Source: Planctomycetaceae bacterium | GTDB taxonomy: Bacteria; Planctomycetota; Planctomycetia; Planctomycetales; Planctomycetaceae | Direction: 5' to 3' | Length of the DNA: 64,000 bases | NCBI GenBank assembly: GCA_041398785.1 | Contig: JAWKUA010000022.1 | Location: 1-64,000, forward strand | In this document: one piece after another, positions 54,698-64,000 of the stretch | Layout: each line of letters opens with the position of its first letter | Position numbering within the stretch: position 1 is the first letter of the stretch | The notes under the pieces: generated by a model | Seen by the model: only the letters and a program-made list of their open reading frames with translations | What the model was told of the DNA's origin: nothing | The model's database searches: none | Position numbers and translations under genes: made by a program

Positions 54698-56917
54698 TCA
54701 GACAAGTCCGGCGTCGGACATGGAAAGTCCGAAGTCCAGTCCGGACAGCGACAGTCCGCCGCGCGAAATCAGGATGTCGATCACTTCGCTGGTCGTCAGC
54801 ATCGAACCGGACGGCGGCACGATGCGAAGCTGGTACTCACCGGTTTCGTCGAAATCGTCGAACCGGTACATCCCGGTGCTGCCGGTGGTTGTGGAGGCGA
54901 TGACGGTGCCTTCATCGTTCAGCAGTTCCACGGTGACTCCCGCGACGCCGACTCCGCCCCGTCGCGTTCGCGCGAGTCCGTCGGTGTTCGCCACAACGCG
55001 GCCGCTGACCTCGCCGGTCATCACAAACACGTCGTCCTGAATATTGCTGACGCCGGTGTTCCGCTGAATGATGTCCGCCAGAGTCGTGTGTTCGATGTCG
55101 CGAAGTTCGCGGCCGGAGAACACGTTCTGGTACCAGAATCGGTCGCCGTCGCGCAGCCGTTCGAACTGATCGACGATGATCGTGCGGAACAATTCACCCG
55201 TTGAACTGCCGGCAACGTGGTCTTCGGCCAGTCCGCCGACCCACAAGTCGATGTTGTCGACGGTGCCGTAGAGTTCTTCCAGCGTCTGCTGCAAACCGAC
55301 GTCAGACGTGATGTCGGCAAACGTTTCCACGCGAGTCAGACCGTAAGCTTCACGAACGGTGTTGTAGTCGGCCAGCCCGTGGTCACGCCCGCGCTGAATG
55401 TTCAGCGACACCAGATCGAGTCCTCCCTGTCCGGGTTCACCAAACAGAAAGTTGCGCAGGCTGTCGACCACTTCCAGATCGATTTCCTGAGCCGTGGACG
55501 ACGCGACGTACTTCAGCACGGAATCGATGCCCGTCTCCCGCAGCAGATCGGGATTGAAGAACGCTTCACGCAGCGCCACTTCGTCCCGAACCGGAAGACC
55601 ATCGTTGCCGAAGAACTCGATGTCTTCGTTCAGGGTGGAATGTCCAAACCGAAACGCGGCCGTCGAAAACTCATTCGCGATACTCGGGTCGACGGTTGGA
55701 TCGTAGCCGGCATAGTCCGACACAGCTCCATCTCCCAGCAAAGCCGGCAGGAACTCGTTGAACGTGATCGCCTGCAGTTCCGCAATCACGATGGCTCGCG
55801 CCTGCTGGAAGATTTCCTCATCGCTCAGACCGGGGTTTTCCGCGGCGATGCGGTCCGCCTGCAGATTGTGTTCGCGAACAAACAACGTATGCATGGACGA
55901 CAGTTCGATGTTTTCGTTCGCGCGAATGTCGCCGGCCAGAAAGCTGCCGTCTTCACCGGATGGCAGCAGTCCGTCATCGCCAATCAGCAGACGTCCTCCT
56001 TCGAATGTTCGCAGCGAGGCCGCGGTTTCCGCATCTGAACCGTAAATCTGGGAACCATCGATCCATGACGTGATCTGTGTGATTTGTTCGCGCGGGCTGT
56101 CTGTGCCGGTGGAATCGTCGAACACGGATCGAGTCAGTGGAATGGTTTGAGTTCCCGTGCCGTTCGGGTCGAACGACGCGTCGCCGGCCGGAACGGAGAT
56201 GTCGAACGATTCGCCGTCTTCCTGCGCTTCGGTCAGATCGATGTCGTGGTCAAGAAACTGTCCCCACACGTACAGGAACGCCGACAGGTCGCGATCGTTC
56301 GTCAACGTGTCTTCCTGCTGCGCGGATAAAGCGTTGCTGATTTCACGGGCACTCGGCCGATCTTCTCCGGCGGGAGCGGAGATGCCATCGGCATAGTCCG
56401 AGGCGGCGACTCGCAGAAGTTGTTCATCGGTGCTGCCGAGTTCCGGGTTCTCCAGGTTGTTGCCGGTCCCGTCGATCGAACGGACCTCAACCGGAACTTC
56501 CGGCGGCGGGTTGCGGATTCCGTCGCGGCGCTGACGGAGCGCCGGCTGTCGATGTCCGCGTTCGGCCGGTTGTGCGGCGCGACCCGAATTCTGTGGCTGA
56601 TTCATGGGCTGTTCCGCGATTGCCGACGGCCGGCGCGGAGTCATGCGCTGGTCGTCCGGCGTGGCGGCTGGTTCCGGAGCGACCACGTTATCGGCTGCTG
56701 TGTCGGTTGCTGCGGCAGTCGATTCGGTAACGGCCGTGGCTTCGGCAGCGGGAGTCTGTTCAGCGCCGGAATCCGACATCACGGGCGGAGCCGCGGTGAC
56801 CTGGTTCGCGTCCACCAGGTTTCCGCATGACAGCATCATGCGGTCTTCGCAGGTTTCTGCGGCAACCAGGGAGGAACGTGCTTTTCGACGTCGCTTGTTG
56901 CGTTTGGGGAAGAACAT
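54698..56917 (-). CDS. Animal-heme-peroxidase-family secreted protein
   Basis: 739 residues from the ATG at 56915-56917, chosen because AAAAGGAA precedes it. The N-terminus is basic and has AAETCEDRMMLSCG, resembling the export motif of the giant proteins. A low-complexity linker rich in Ala and Thr follows. The peroxidase domain has YVWGQFLDHDIDLTEAQ (distal histidine), SWIDGSQIYGSD, MHTLFVREHNLQADRI and AFRFGHSTL (proximal histidine). An SdrD-B/carboxypeptidase-regulatory-like domain follows (RRGGVGVAGVTVELLNDEGT). The family oxidises halides or small organic molecules with hydrogen peroxide. A secreted location is likely. Confidence 0.92.
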   Translation of the reverse strand: MFFPKRNKRRRKARSSLVAAETCEDRMMLSCGNLVDANQVTAAPPVMSDSGAEQTPAAEATAVTESTAAATDTAADNVVAPEPAATPDDQRMTPRRPSAIAEQPMNQPQNSGRAAQPAERGHRQPALRQRRDGIRNPPPEVPVEVRSIDGTGNNLENPELGSTDEQLLRVAASDYADGISAPAGEDRPSAREISNALSAQQEDTLTNDRDLSAFLYVWGQFLDHDIDLTEAQEDGESFDISVPAGDASFDPNGTGTQTIPLTRSVFDDSTGTDSPREQITQITSWIDGSQIYGSDAETAASLRTFEGGRLLIGDDGLLPSGEDGSFLAGDIRANENIELSSMHTLFVREHNLQADRIAAENPGLSDEEIFQQARAIVIAELQAITFNEFLPALLGDGAVSDYAGYDPTVDPSIANEFSTAAFRFGHSTLNEDIEFFGNDGLPVRDEVALREAFFNPDLLRETGIDSVLKYVASSTAQEIDLEVVDSLRNFLFGEPGQGGLDLVSLNIQRGRDHGLADYNTVREAYGLTRVETFADITSDVGLQQTLEELYGTVDNIDLWVGGLAEDHVAGSSTGELFRTIIVDQFERLRDGDRFWYQNVFSGRELRDIEHTTLADIIQRNTGVSNIQDDVFVMTGEVSGRVVANTDGLARTRRGGVGVAGVTVELLNDEGTVIASTTTGSTGMYRFDDFDETGEYQLRIVPPSGSMLTTSEVIDILISRGGLSLSGLDFGLSMSDAGLV

Positions 56918-57197
56918 GACGGTTCCTTTTCGATGGGAGTCACGGAGACGGGAGTGATCGGCGCGCAGCGCGAACCCGGACGATGGAGCGGGAGGACTCA
57001 CGTAGTCAGCGATCGCGTGCGGTTCGATCAGACGGGACGAGTTGCCGAAAGCAGCGCACGAATGCGCGGGCGTTCCGGCGAAAGTTGTGTCAGCAGGAAC
57101 TGACGATCGAAGAGAAGGGAAGTTGCGAAGTGATTCGCCGCCACCCGACAGTATCGGGCGGAGAATTCTGCATCGTCGCGGCAGCCGGGAACGGACG

Positions 57198-57911
57198 TCA
57201 GCCGAGAGAACGAATCAGTGCCGCCGCCATGACCTGAGCTTCCGCGGCGTTCAGCGTGCCGCTGGCGTCGGCATCGTAGGAGAGCGCCTTCGCCACGAAT
57301 CCGGCAGTCATCGCCGCCGAAGAATTTTCGGATCGCCGCGATGCTGTGGACCGTCTTCCGCGGCGCTGTCGCGAATCGGGTTGCGACGCTGTCTGGTCCT
57401 GCGGCTGACGCGACTGCAACTCCGCCATGACGGCTGCGGCGACCAGTTTCAGTTCCGGGCCGCTGAGTTCTCCGTCGTGGTCACGGTCATATTTCATCGC
57501 GCCCTGCACGAATTGAACGGTCTGCCGCTGAAACACAGCGACTGCCGGATCGACGGTGGCCTGGTTCTGCTGCTGTTGCTGCGCTGCCATCCTTTGACGC
57601 GTCATTGTGGAATCGCCGAATCCGAAACCGGAACCCGTGATTGCCGCAGGATTCATGGTTGCTCCGGAACCAAACATTCCCATGCCACCGGAACAGCCGC
57701 CGTTGCCTCCGAACATTCCGCCGCCACCGGGACCATTTTCCTGCATTCCGCCGCCCATCATGGCCGGCCCGCCGCCGCGCATTCCTCCACCAAAGCCGCC
57801 GCCGCCACCGCCGCCACCCCGCATTCCTCCACCGCGCTGGGCGAACGAAGCTGTTGCCGGCAGCAGTATCAAACACACGACAGCAATTGTTTGAAAGACT
57901 CGTCTGGACAT
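57198..57911 (-). CDS. Secreted glycine-rich EF-hand protein
   Basis: 237 residues with a signal peptide (VFQTIAVVCLILLPATASFAQ). A long Gly/Met-rich stretch with runs such as GGGGGGGGFGGGMRGGG follows, then two EF-hand loops: YDRDHDGELSGPEL and YDADASGTLNAAEA. The spacing D-x-D-x-[DS]-G fits calcium binding. AGGGGAGGAAAC precedes the ATG at 57909-57911. It lies upstream of the peroxidase gene on the same strand. The low-complexity part makes homology searches unreliable. A calcium-responsive exported role is inference. Confidence 0.8.
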   Translation of the reverse strand: MSRRVFQTIAVVCLILLPATASFAQRGGGMRGGGGGGGGFGGGMRGGGPAMMGGGMQENGPGGGGMFGGNGGCSGGMGMFGSGATMNPAAITGSGFGFGDSTMTRQRMAAQQQQQNQATVDPAVAVFQRQTVQFVQGAMKYDRDHDGELSGPELKLVAAAVMAELQSRQPQDQTASQPDSRQRRGRRSTASRRSENSSAAMTAGFVAKALSYDADASGTLNAAEAQVMAAALIRSLG

Positions 57912-58188
57912 TGTTTCCTCCCCTGCAGATCGAAGTCACGGAAATCGAACACTGCCTGTCGCGGATCAACGTTTCAGTGACCGAACCGCCGATCCGCAAC
58001 AAGCCACTATTTCGATAAACGTGACAGCTGCGACAGGTTCCGGCATTTTTCCCCGCAGATTTTCGGTTCGGCTGCCGGGCCGCGTGGACTATCGCCTTCA
58101 GATCGGTGCAGGGCGACGCAAAGGCACCATGTCCAGGAGGTGCGCGAGCGGTGCTTCGGGCATGTGCCGGGGGGGAGACGGTGCGCCG

Positions 58189-59157
58189 CTACTCGGCAGA
58201 CTGGCCGTTCAGCGGAGTCCGCGACATGTGTTTATCGAGAAATCGTATGACGCGCTTTGAGTATACCTCCGGCGACGCAGCCAACAGATCGACATGCGCT
58301 GCTCCGGCGACCATCCACAATTCCTTCGGTTCCTGTGCTCGTTCGAACATCTCCGCCGTTTCAGCAGCAGTCGTGTGATAGTCGTCGGATCCGGAAATAA
58401 GAAATACCGGGCATCCAACGCCAGCCAGGTGGTCGATGGGGCGAAGTTCAGACGGCGATACTCCAAGCCGTGGCTTCAATTGAATCAGCAACAACTGCGC
58501 CGGAAGCCACGCCAATGGTCCCAGTGATGCAGCGACGCGATTGTTGATTGCGCGGTCGATGTCCGAGTAAACGGATTCCAGCACAATGGCATCGATGCCC
58601 AACGGTGACGCCAGCAAGGCCGACGCGCCGCCGAGTGACACGCCGATCACGCCAATCGGTTGTCCGGGGTGCTCGCGCCGGGCATATTCCACAGCGGCCC
58701 GGACGTCATGCCTTTCGAGGTGGCCGACAGTAATCTGATCGCCGGAACTTTCGCCGTGTCCCTGCAGATCAATCAGGACGGAGCAATAGCCATTCGCACG
58801 CAACAGTTCCGCTCGGCGGACCATCGCCCTTCGCGATCCGCGAATGCCATGCACCAGCACGACGACCCCCTTTGCGTCGTCAGTCTGCACATGCCAGCCA
58901 CTGATCGTGGCACCCGAATCACTTTCGAGCGATATCGTCTCGGCGGACAGATTCGACGGAGGACTTCCAACGATATGCTGTGCCGGTGCGATGAGAGCAC
59001 CTGCGACGAACCACGATATGATCAGTCCCGCACCAATCAACAACAGTGCCGCCAGACCAGAACGCCGAACGACGCGGCGACAAAGGAATCTCCCGGCATT
59101 TGATGTGCTGTTTGTTGCTCGGAACACTGTCTTCAGAATGCCTGCTTTGAAAATCAA
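58189..59157 (-). CDS. Alpha/beta hydrolase, membrane-anchored
   Basis: 322 residues. The N-terminal anchor is LAALLLIGAGLIISWFVAGAL. The hydrolase has VVVLVHGIRGSRRAMVRRAE (oxyanion-hole HG), nucleophile GVSLGGAS, the acid in LISGSDDYHT and a C-terminal histidine in AAHVDLLA. It belongs to the serine aminopeptidase S33 / BD-FAE-like group. The substrate is unknown. It is on the same strand as rimO, 92 bases downstream of it, and may share its transcript. Confidence 0.87.
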   Translation of the reverse strand: MIFKAGILKTVFRATNSTSNAGRFLCRRVVRRSGLAALLLIGAGLIISWFVAGALIAPAQHIVGSPPSNLSAETISLESDSGATISGWHVQTDDAKGVVVLVHGIRGSRRAMVRRAELLRANGYCSVLIDLQGHGESSGDQITVGHLERHDVRAAVEYARREHPGQPIGVIGVSLGGASALLASPLGIDAIVLESVYSDIDRAINNRVAASLGPLAWLPAQLLLIQLKPRLGVSPSELRPIDHLAGVGCPVFLISGSDDYHTTAAETAEMFERAQEPKELWMVAGAAHVDLLAASPEVYSKRVIRFLDKHMSRTPLNGQSAE

Positions 59158-59249
59158 TCAATGGATGACGGCGTCCGAACGATGCCGTCGATCCGCGTGT
59201 GAAACGAATCCAATACGCGGCTCGCGACGCGTTGTTTCCTGTCACGGGC

Positions 59250-60659
59250 CTATTCGTCGTCTTCCGACACAACACCCACAAGGTCATAATCCTGGCGGCG
59301 GATCAACTCCACCGGCACCATTTCGCCGACCTCCAGGCCGTTGCCGGAGACCAGCACCTCAGAGTCAATTTCGGGCGCGTCTGCGAAACTGCGGCCCGAC
59401 CAGACGCCGTCTTCCAGTTCTTCGTCAAGCAGGATGTCCAGTTCGTAGCCAACCAGGGAATCCGCGTGCCGGAAGGCTATGTCCTGCTGCACGGTCATCA
59501 GTTCGTCGCGGCGAGCTTCCTTGATGTCTTCCGGAAGATGTCCGTCGAGCTTCGTGGCGGGAGTGCCTGGTTCGACCGAATACGTGAAGACTCCCATGCG
59601 TTCGAACTGCGTGTCGATGACGAATTGTCGCAGTTCGTCAAACTGAGCGTCCGTTTCGCCGGGAAATCCGGTAATGAACGTCGTCCGCAGCACCAGGTTG
59701 GGAATCTGTTGACGGAGCTTTCCGACAAGTTCGCGAATCTGTTCCGCGTTGACTCGCCGCTGCATGCGTTTCAAAACCGGCGAACTGATGTGCTGCAGCG
59801 GCATGTCCAGATAGGGCAGAATCTTTGACGACTCGGCGATCGTCCGAATCAGTTCGTCGGTGAAGTGAATCGGGTACAGATACATCAGGCGAATCCACTT
59901 CAGGTCGTCAATGGTCTCCAGTTGCCTGAGCAGTTCGACCAGCTTCACTTCGCCGTAAAGATCCAATCCGTAATACGTCGTGTCCTGAGCGACAAGAATC
60001 AATTCCTTCACGCCGTCGTCCGCCAGTTCACGAGCTTCCTGCATGACCATTTCGATGGGCTTGGTAACGTGTTTGCCTCGCATCATGGGAATGGAACAGA
60101 ACGTACACGTGCGATCGCAGCCTTCAGAAATCTTCAGGTAGGCAAAGTGCTGCGGAGTGATCCGCAGCCGCGCGCGATCGTCCATCGCCTTGATCGGCGC
60201 GGGGCGGAAGAGTTCACGCTGCTCGTTGGCGCCACCGATCATCCGGTCCGCGACGCGGTTGATTTCGTCGCGTCCAAAAACGCCGACAACGTGATCGATG
60301 TCGGGCATTTCCTGCAGCAAACCGCCTTCCAGCCGCTGCGGCAGACAACCGGCGACGATGACTCCCTTCGTGCGGCCGGCTTTTTTCAGGTCGAGCATTT
60401 CCTGAATGACGGCTTTCGATTCGGCTCGCGAACTTTCGATAAAGCCGCACGTGTTGACGATGACAAAGTCGGAGCCGTCCGGATCACTGACCAGCGTGTA
60501 ACCGTCAAGAGCCAGCGTGCCCAGCATCTTTTCGCTGTCGACCAGATTCTTCGGACAACCAAGACTGACAAATGCATAGCGGCCGCGCGAGTGTCCGGGT
60601 GACACGGCAGGTGAATCCGACTGAGCAACAGGGGCGTCGATGATGGGAAGGCCGGTCAT
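59250..60659 (-). CDS. rimO: Ribosomal protein S12 methylthiotransferase RimO
   Basis: 469 residues from the ATG at 60657-60659. It has the MTTase N-terminal domain with FVSLGCPKNLVDSEKMLG, the radical-SAM cluster CDRTCTFCSIPMMRGKHVTK (CxxxCxxC) and a C-terminal TRAM domain. The SLGCPKN and VDSE sequences distinguish RimO from MiaB. It adds a methylthio group to Asp88 of ribosomal protein S12, using two 4Fe-4S clusters. The upstream in-frame ATG at 60695 would add 12 residues with no conserved sequence. Confidence 0.95.
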   Translation of the reverse strand: MTGLPIIDAPVAQSDSPAVSPGHSRGRYAFVSLGCPKNLVDSEKMLGTLALDGYTLVSDPDGSDFVIVNTCGFIESSRAESKAVIQEMLDLKKAGRTKGVIVAGCLPQRLEGGLLQEMPDIDHVVGVFGRDEINRVADRMIGGANEQRELFRPAPIKAMDDRARLRITPQHFAYLKISEGCDRTCTFCSIPMMRGKHVTKPIEMVMQEARELADDGVKELILVAQDTTYYGLDLYGEVKLVELLRQLETIDDLKWIRLMYLYPIHFTDELIRTIAESSKILPYLDMPLQHISSPVLKRMQRRVNAEQIRELVGKLRQQIPNLVLRTTFITGFPGETDAQFDELRQFVIDTQFERMGVFTYSVEPGTPATKLDGHLPEDIKEARRDELMTVQQDIAFRHADSLVGYELDILLDEELEDGVWSGRSFADAPEIDSEVLVSGNGLEVGEMVPVELIRRQDYDLVGVVSEDDE

Positions 60660-61601
60660 GCGATGTTTTCTGGTCCCGGGACAAAGGACGATCAATGTAC
60701 TGAGGGATGAAATGCGTCTCGTTCCCGGAACGCGTTCCGGTTGCCGGTACTCCCCAACCAGGCTGGTAATCCGGAAATGTCGGAGTTGCCGCCTTCGCCG
60801 CTTTCTCGGCGGTTGCGGCGGCGAAGCACGATCATTTGTCCCTCACAAAACACCAGACTGCCGGCATCGAGGCATCGCCGGAAACCGGGTTCAACGTTCA
60901 GTCTAACCTGCCGGTTTTGCGGGACAATCCGGATGCCCGGAATCCCGGAATATTGGATTCATCCGGGAGACGGGCGTGCCTGAATCTTCGAATGCTGTGT
61001 CCGACAGGTTGATACAGCGGTTACCTTGACGGGAACTACCGGATTCGAGCCGGTTGGTCAGCAGGCAGGTGTCACCACGAAGGACACGAAGAACTGCAGG
61101 GACGGAAAATCCAGGCAGTGGATGCCGAGTTTCGTCCCGTTCAACGGCATCGTCCTGTAAATAGATCGTCACGGCAGATATCACCGCCGAACTCCGGCTT
61201 CGTGCTCTTCGAGCACTTTGTGGTTGCCGTTCAGATGCGGGAAATTCGGACACGCGAAGCCAGCAAGCGCGAATTTCCCTTCGCGTCCCCGCTGTCTGCC
61301 AGCCCCGTTCGGAAAGATGACCGAACTGCCGTCTGAAGCGGTCCGTGACGATGTACAGGCATGGTGAGAACAGGCAACGATTCGGCGACGCGCGGACCGC
61401 CGGGCGAATGCGTTCAGGGCACGAACTCCTTGCCGACCGCCCGGCGCGATGTTAGGCTGACGGCAACGGATACCACCTTCCGCGAAACTTTCCCGCCTCA
61501 CAGTTTCCACCCCGCAATCGTGCTGCGTCGCGCGGCACCAGAGCACCCTGGTTCGTCAGACCACATCGTCGTGCCCAGCGTTTTCAAAACGGATACTCGA
61601 T
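60660..61601. other. Long intergenic region, no gene seen
   Basis: 942 bases between divergent genes. No frame on either strand has family motifs. It contains the repeat-like string at 61072-61091 and a region with inverted CGCCTTCGCCG / CGGCGGCGAAG motifs near 60791-60827. It should hold the promoters for rimO and the cytochrome c gene. Confidence 0.55.
61072..61091. repeat. Short repeat-like string resembling widely dispersed intergenic repeats
   Basis: TCACCACGAAGGACACGAAG. The reverse complement CTTCGTGTCCTTCGTGGTGA has an internal near-repeat (CTTCGTGTC / CTTCGTGG) of a type common in planctomycete and other soil/marine bacterial intergenic DNA. Only one copy occurs in this window. Confidence 0.4.
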
Positions 61602-64000
61602 ATGAAGTCTCCTGCCTCGATCCTTTGCCTGGCTGTTTCCCTCCTGATTCTGCCGCCGGCGCTGTTCGCAGATGAGCAGCCGGCGGATTCTCCGCAAGTC
61701 AGCTTTTCGAAGCAGATCCATCCGATCTTTCAGGCGAAGTGTCAGGGCTGTCATCAGCCGGCCAAGGCCAGCGGCAGCTTTGTCATGACCGATTTTGACA
61801 AACTGCTCGGCGGCGGTGAGAGCGAAGAGAAGGCAATCGTTCCGGGCAAGCCCGATGAGAGTTATCTCGTCCTGCAGATCACGCCCGAAGACGGTTCCGC
61901 CGCGATGCCTCCGAAGGGCGACGCGCTGTCGGCGGTTGAGATCGACCTGATCCGAAAATGGATCGAACAGGGAGCCCGCAACGATTCGCCGAACGCCGCG
62001 CGAGTTCCGTTCAGCCGCGACAACCCGCCGGTGTACTCAATGCCGCCGGTGATCACATCGCTGGACTTTTCGCCGGATGGTTCATTGCTGGCCGTGGCCG
62101 GATTCCACGAAGTTCTGCTGCACAGGGCCGACGGTTCCGAACTTGTCGATCGCCTGATCGGCATTTCCGAACGGATTGAATCGGTGCGATTTTCACCCGA
62201 CGGCAAGCGTCTGGCCGTTACGGGAGGTCAGCCGGGGCGAATGGGTGAAGTGCAGGTCTGGGACGTCGAGAAGCGAGAACTGCTGCTGTCTCATTCGGTG
62301 ACCTACGACACAATCTACGGAGCAAGCTGGTCTCCCGATGGCACTCTGATCGCATTCGGCGGTTCCGATAACATCGTGCGAGCCATCAATGCCGAAACCG
62401 GCGAACAGGTACTGCAGCAAGGCGCGCACAGCGACTGGATCCGCGACACCGTGTTCACAACCGACGGGTCGCATCTGCTGTCCGTCGCGCGCGACATGAC
62501 AGTGAAGCTGACGGAGGTTTCCACGAATCGCTTTATCGACAACGTAACGTCGATTACTCCCGGCGCGCTGAAGGGCGGCATCAATTCGATCGCTCGGCAT
62601 CCGGAACGCGACGAAGTGGTGGTGGGCGGGTCCGACGGAACGCCCAAGGTTTATCGAGTCTTCCGGATCACAGCCCGGCAGATCGGCGACGACGCGAACC
62701 TGATCCGGACGCTCGATTCCATGACCGGCCGCGTCTTTGGAGTTGCCGTCAGCCGGGACGGAACGCGGATTGCCGCCGTCAGCGCACTGGACGGACAGGG
62801 CGAACTGGCGGTGCATTCCTACGAATTTGACACAAATCTGCCGGACGATCTGAAGGCGATCAGCGCCAAGCGCGTCGCGGCTCGCAGCGCCGAAGAACAA
62901 CAGAAGCTGGATGAGTATCGTTCCAAAGACATCAAACGCATCGCTCAGGTCAGCGTTCCCGAAAGCGCTCTGTACGCGTTGTCGTTTCATCCGAACAATC
63001 GCCAGGTCGCAACCGCCGGCGGCGACGGAACGATCCGACTGTATGACACCGAAAGCGGCCAGCTCGTAGCTTCATTTGCCGCCGCTCCGGTTTCCGCGGA
63101 AAAAACGCGTTCACAGTCGCCGGTGGAGGAACTTGTCTGGCAGGATTCTCCGCTGTCGGTGGAAGAATCGCTGCCGGAGGGAGCTTCGGTGGTCAGCCTG
63201 GAGGTCACGCCGTCGGCCGTCGCGCTGCCGAATCCGTTTGAGTACGCTCAGTTGCTGATTTCGGCGACGCTGGATTCCGGCGACGTGGTCGACGTCACTC
63301 GCATCGCGAACGTTTCCGTACACGGTCGCGCGGTTGAAGTAACGAAGTCCGGATTCGTCAGACCTCAGGCCGACGGCACGTCCGTGATCTCCGTGACACT
63401 GGGAAGTCACGCCGTTCAGATTCCGGTGGCCGTTGCGGGATTCCATGCTCCGTTTGAAGCCGACTTCATCGAACACGTCAATCCGGTGCTGTCGCGAGTC
63501 GGCTGCAACCAGGGCACCTGCCACGGTTCCAAGGACGGCAAAAACGGGTTCAAGCTTTCTCTGCGAGGCTACGATCCAATCTACGATGTCCGCGCGCTGA
63601 CGGACGACCTGGCCGCTCGACGCACAAACATCGCTTCGCCCGCCGACAGCCTGATGCTGCTGAAGGCCACCGGTGTCGTGCCGCATGTCGGTCAGCAGGT
63701 CATCCGTCCGAACAGCAACTACTATGAAATCGTTCGAAGCTGGATCGCCGGCGGAGCGAAGCTGAATGGTTCGACTCCGAAACCCGTTTCGATCGAAATC
63801 GTGCCGCAGAACCCCGTCATTCAGCAACTGCGTTCGACTCAGCAGATTCGAATCGTCGCCACGTACGCTGACGGACGCACAAAAGACGTGACTCGCGAAG
63901 CCTACATCGACAGCGGGAACACAGAAGTCGCAGCGACGAACCGATGGGGACTCGTCACCGCTCTTCGCCGCGGAGAAGCACCGATTCTGGCTCGCTACGA
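61602..64000 (+). CDS. Secreted cytochrome c / WD40 / DUF1549-like protein, C-terminus outside the window
   Basis: About 799 codons are visible, from the ATG at 61602, with a signal peptide (SILCLAVSLLILPPALFADE). A cytochrome c-like domain has the heme site CQGCH in FQAKCQGCHQPAKASGS, and MPPKGDALSA supplies a likely methionine ligand. WD40-type blades follow (DFSPDGSLLAVAGFHEVLLH, VQVWDVEKRELLLSHS, IRLYDTESGQLVASF). A later Ig-like region is followed by a second heme-like motif CNQGTCHGS and GFKLSLRGYDP, the start of a DUF1549-type cytochrome region in planctomycetes. The downstream part should hold DUF1549 and DUF1553 domains. It is thought to act in periplasmic redox; the role is unproven. 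Confidence 0.85.
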   Translation, partial: MKSPASILCLAVSLLILPPALFADEQPADSPQVSFSKQIHPIFQAKCQGCHQPAKASGSFVMTDFDKLLGGGESEEKAIVPGKPDESYLVLQITPEDGSAAMPPKGDALSAVEIDLIRKWIEQGARNDSPNAARVPFSRDNPPVYSMPPVITSLDFSPDGSLLAVAGFHEVLLHRADGSELVDRLIGISERIESVRFSPDGKRLAVTGGQPGRMGEVQVWDVEKRELLLSHSVTYDTIYGASWSPDGTLIAFGGSDNIVRAINAETGEQVLQQGAHSDWIRDTVFTTDGSHLLSVARDMTVKLTEVSTNRFIDNVTSITPGALKGGINSIARHPERDEVVVGGSDGTPKVYRVFRITARQIGDDANLIRTLDSMTGRVFGVAVSRDGTRIAAVSALDGQGELAVHSYEFDTNLPDDLKAISAKRVAARSAEEQQKLDEYRSKDIKRIAQVSVPESALYALSFHPNNRQVATAGGDGTIRLYDTESGQLVASFAAAPVSAEKTRSQSPVEELVWQDSPLSVEESLPEGASVVSLEVTPSAVALPNPFEYAQLLISATLDSGDVVDVTRIANVSVHGRAVEVTKSGFVRPQADGTSVISVTLGSHAVQIPVAVAGFHAPFEADFIEHVNPVLSRVGCNQGTCHGSKDGKNGFKLSLRGYDPIYDVRALTDDLAARRTNIASPADSLMLLKATGVVPHVGQQVIRPNSNYYEIVRSWIAGGAKLNGSTPKPVSIEIVPQNPVIQQLRSTQQIRIVATYADGRTKDVTREAYIDSGNTEVAATNRWGLVTALRRGEAPILARY

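Noticed and set aside
61181..61546. 121-codon minus-strand frame in the long intergenic region
   Set aside because: No motifs and no start signal.
1..64000. CRISPR array, tRNA or rRNA genes, transposase or integrase
   Set aside because: No regular short direct repeats with spacers, no rRNA-like sequence, no clear cloverleaf and no transposase or integrase motif were seen in my reading.

Overview
The window looks like a planctomycete chromosome (Planctomycetota). The evidence is a PVC-type dehydrogenase/HEAT/cytochrome c protein (14.6-17.9 kb), a cytochrome c/WD40-type giant (61.6 kb to the right edge), an ECF sigma factor overlapping a Ser/Thr kinase gene (1-1.9 kb), giant secreted modular proteins with an E-x-R-x-L-L type N-terminal motif, and a high-GC sequence of small transcription units on both strands. 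I cannot name a species from the sequence alone.

Layout. 1-1919 (minus): ECF sigma factor and kinase, overlapping by 14 bases. 2283-14216 (plus): two neighbouring giant extracellular genes with SdrD-B, VWA-like, Ig/cadherin-like, Kelch and NHL-like modules. They end in the same 15-residue tail and have related 3' flanks. 14585-17890 (minus): PVC dehydrogenase with heme c. 18072-21569 (plus): M19 dipeptidase, DUF1015 protein, CoA-binding protein, DUF3127 protein. 21995-24960 (minus): amidohydrolase joined to a serine beta-lactamase-fold domain. 25560-27300 (plus): esterase joined to an SMP-30 propeller. 27.3-28.0 kb: dispersed structured repeats. 28.0-32.3 kb: lipoprotein, DUF2237 protein, small membrane protein, ExeA-like ATPase, GlcF-like protein. 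32390-36295 (minus): two TadE-like and two VWA TadG-like genes plus a HAMP-like membrane protein. 36600-41185 (minus): GT87-like and GT2 glycosyltransferases and a large secreted esterase. 41623-44938: Rrf2 regulator, membrane protein, Tat-exported nitrilase-family protein, ECF sigma factor. 45071-50310 (minus): sbcC and sbcD with broken frames. 50787-54242 (minus): pyruvate carboxylase. 54698-60659 (minus): heme peroxidase, EF-hand protein, alpha/beta hydrolase, rimO. 61602-64000 (plus): cytochrome c/WD40 protein, cut by the window edge.

A dominant feature is frame damage: the first giant gene, sbcC, sbcD, the amidohydrolase/beta-lactamase gene and the esterase/SMP-30 gene are each interrupted by single-base indels. 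Many of these are a missing base in a short homopolymer, and the protein reads cleanly on both sides. I read most of them as sequence errors rather than decay. Neighbouring long genes (1565, 1101 and 1151 codons) are intact, so the damage is clustered.

The most distinctive signals are the paired giant proteins with their shared tail and module, two families of structured intergenic repeats (three and two copies), a long inverted repeat at 14435-14535, and the doubled Tad/VWA cluster.
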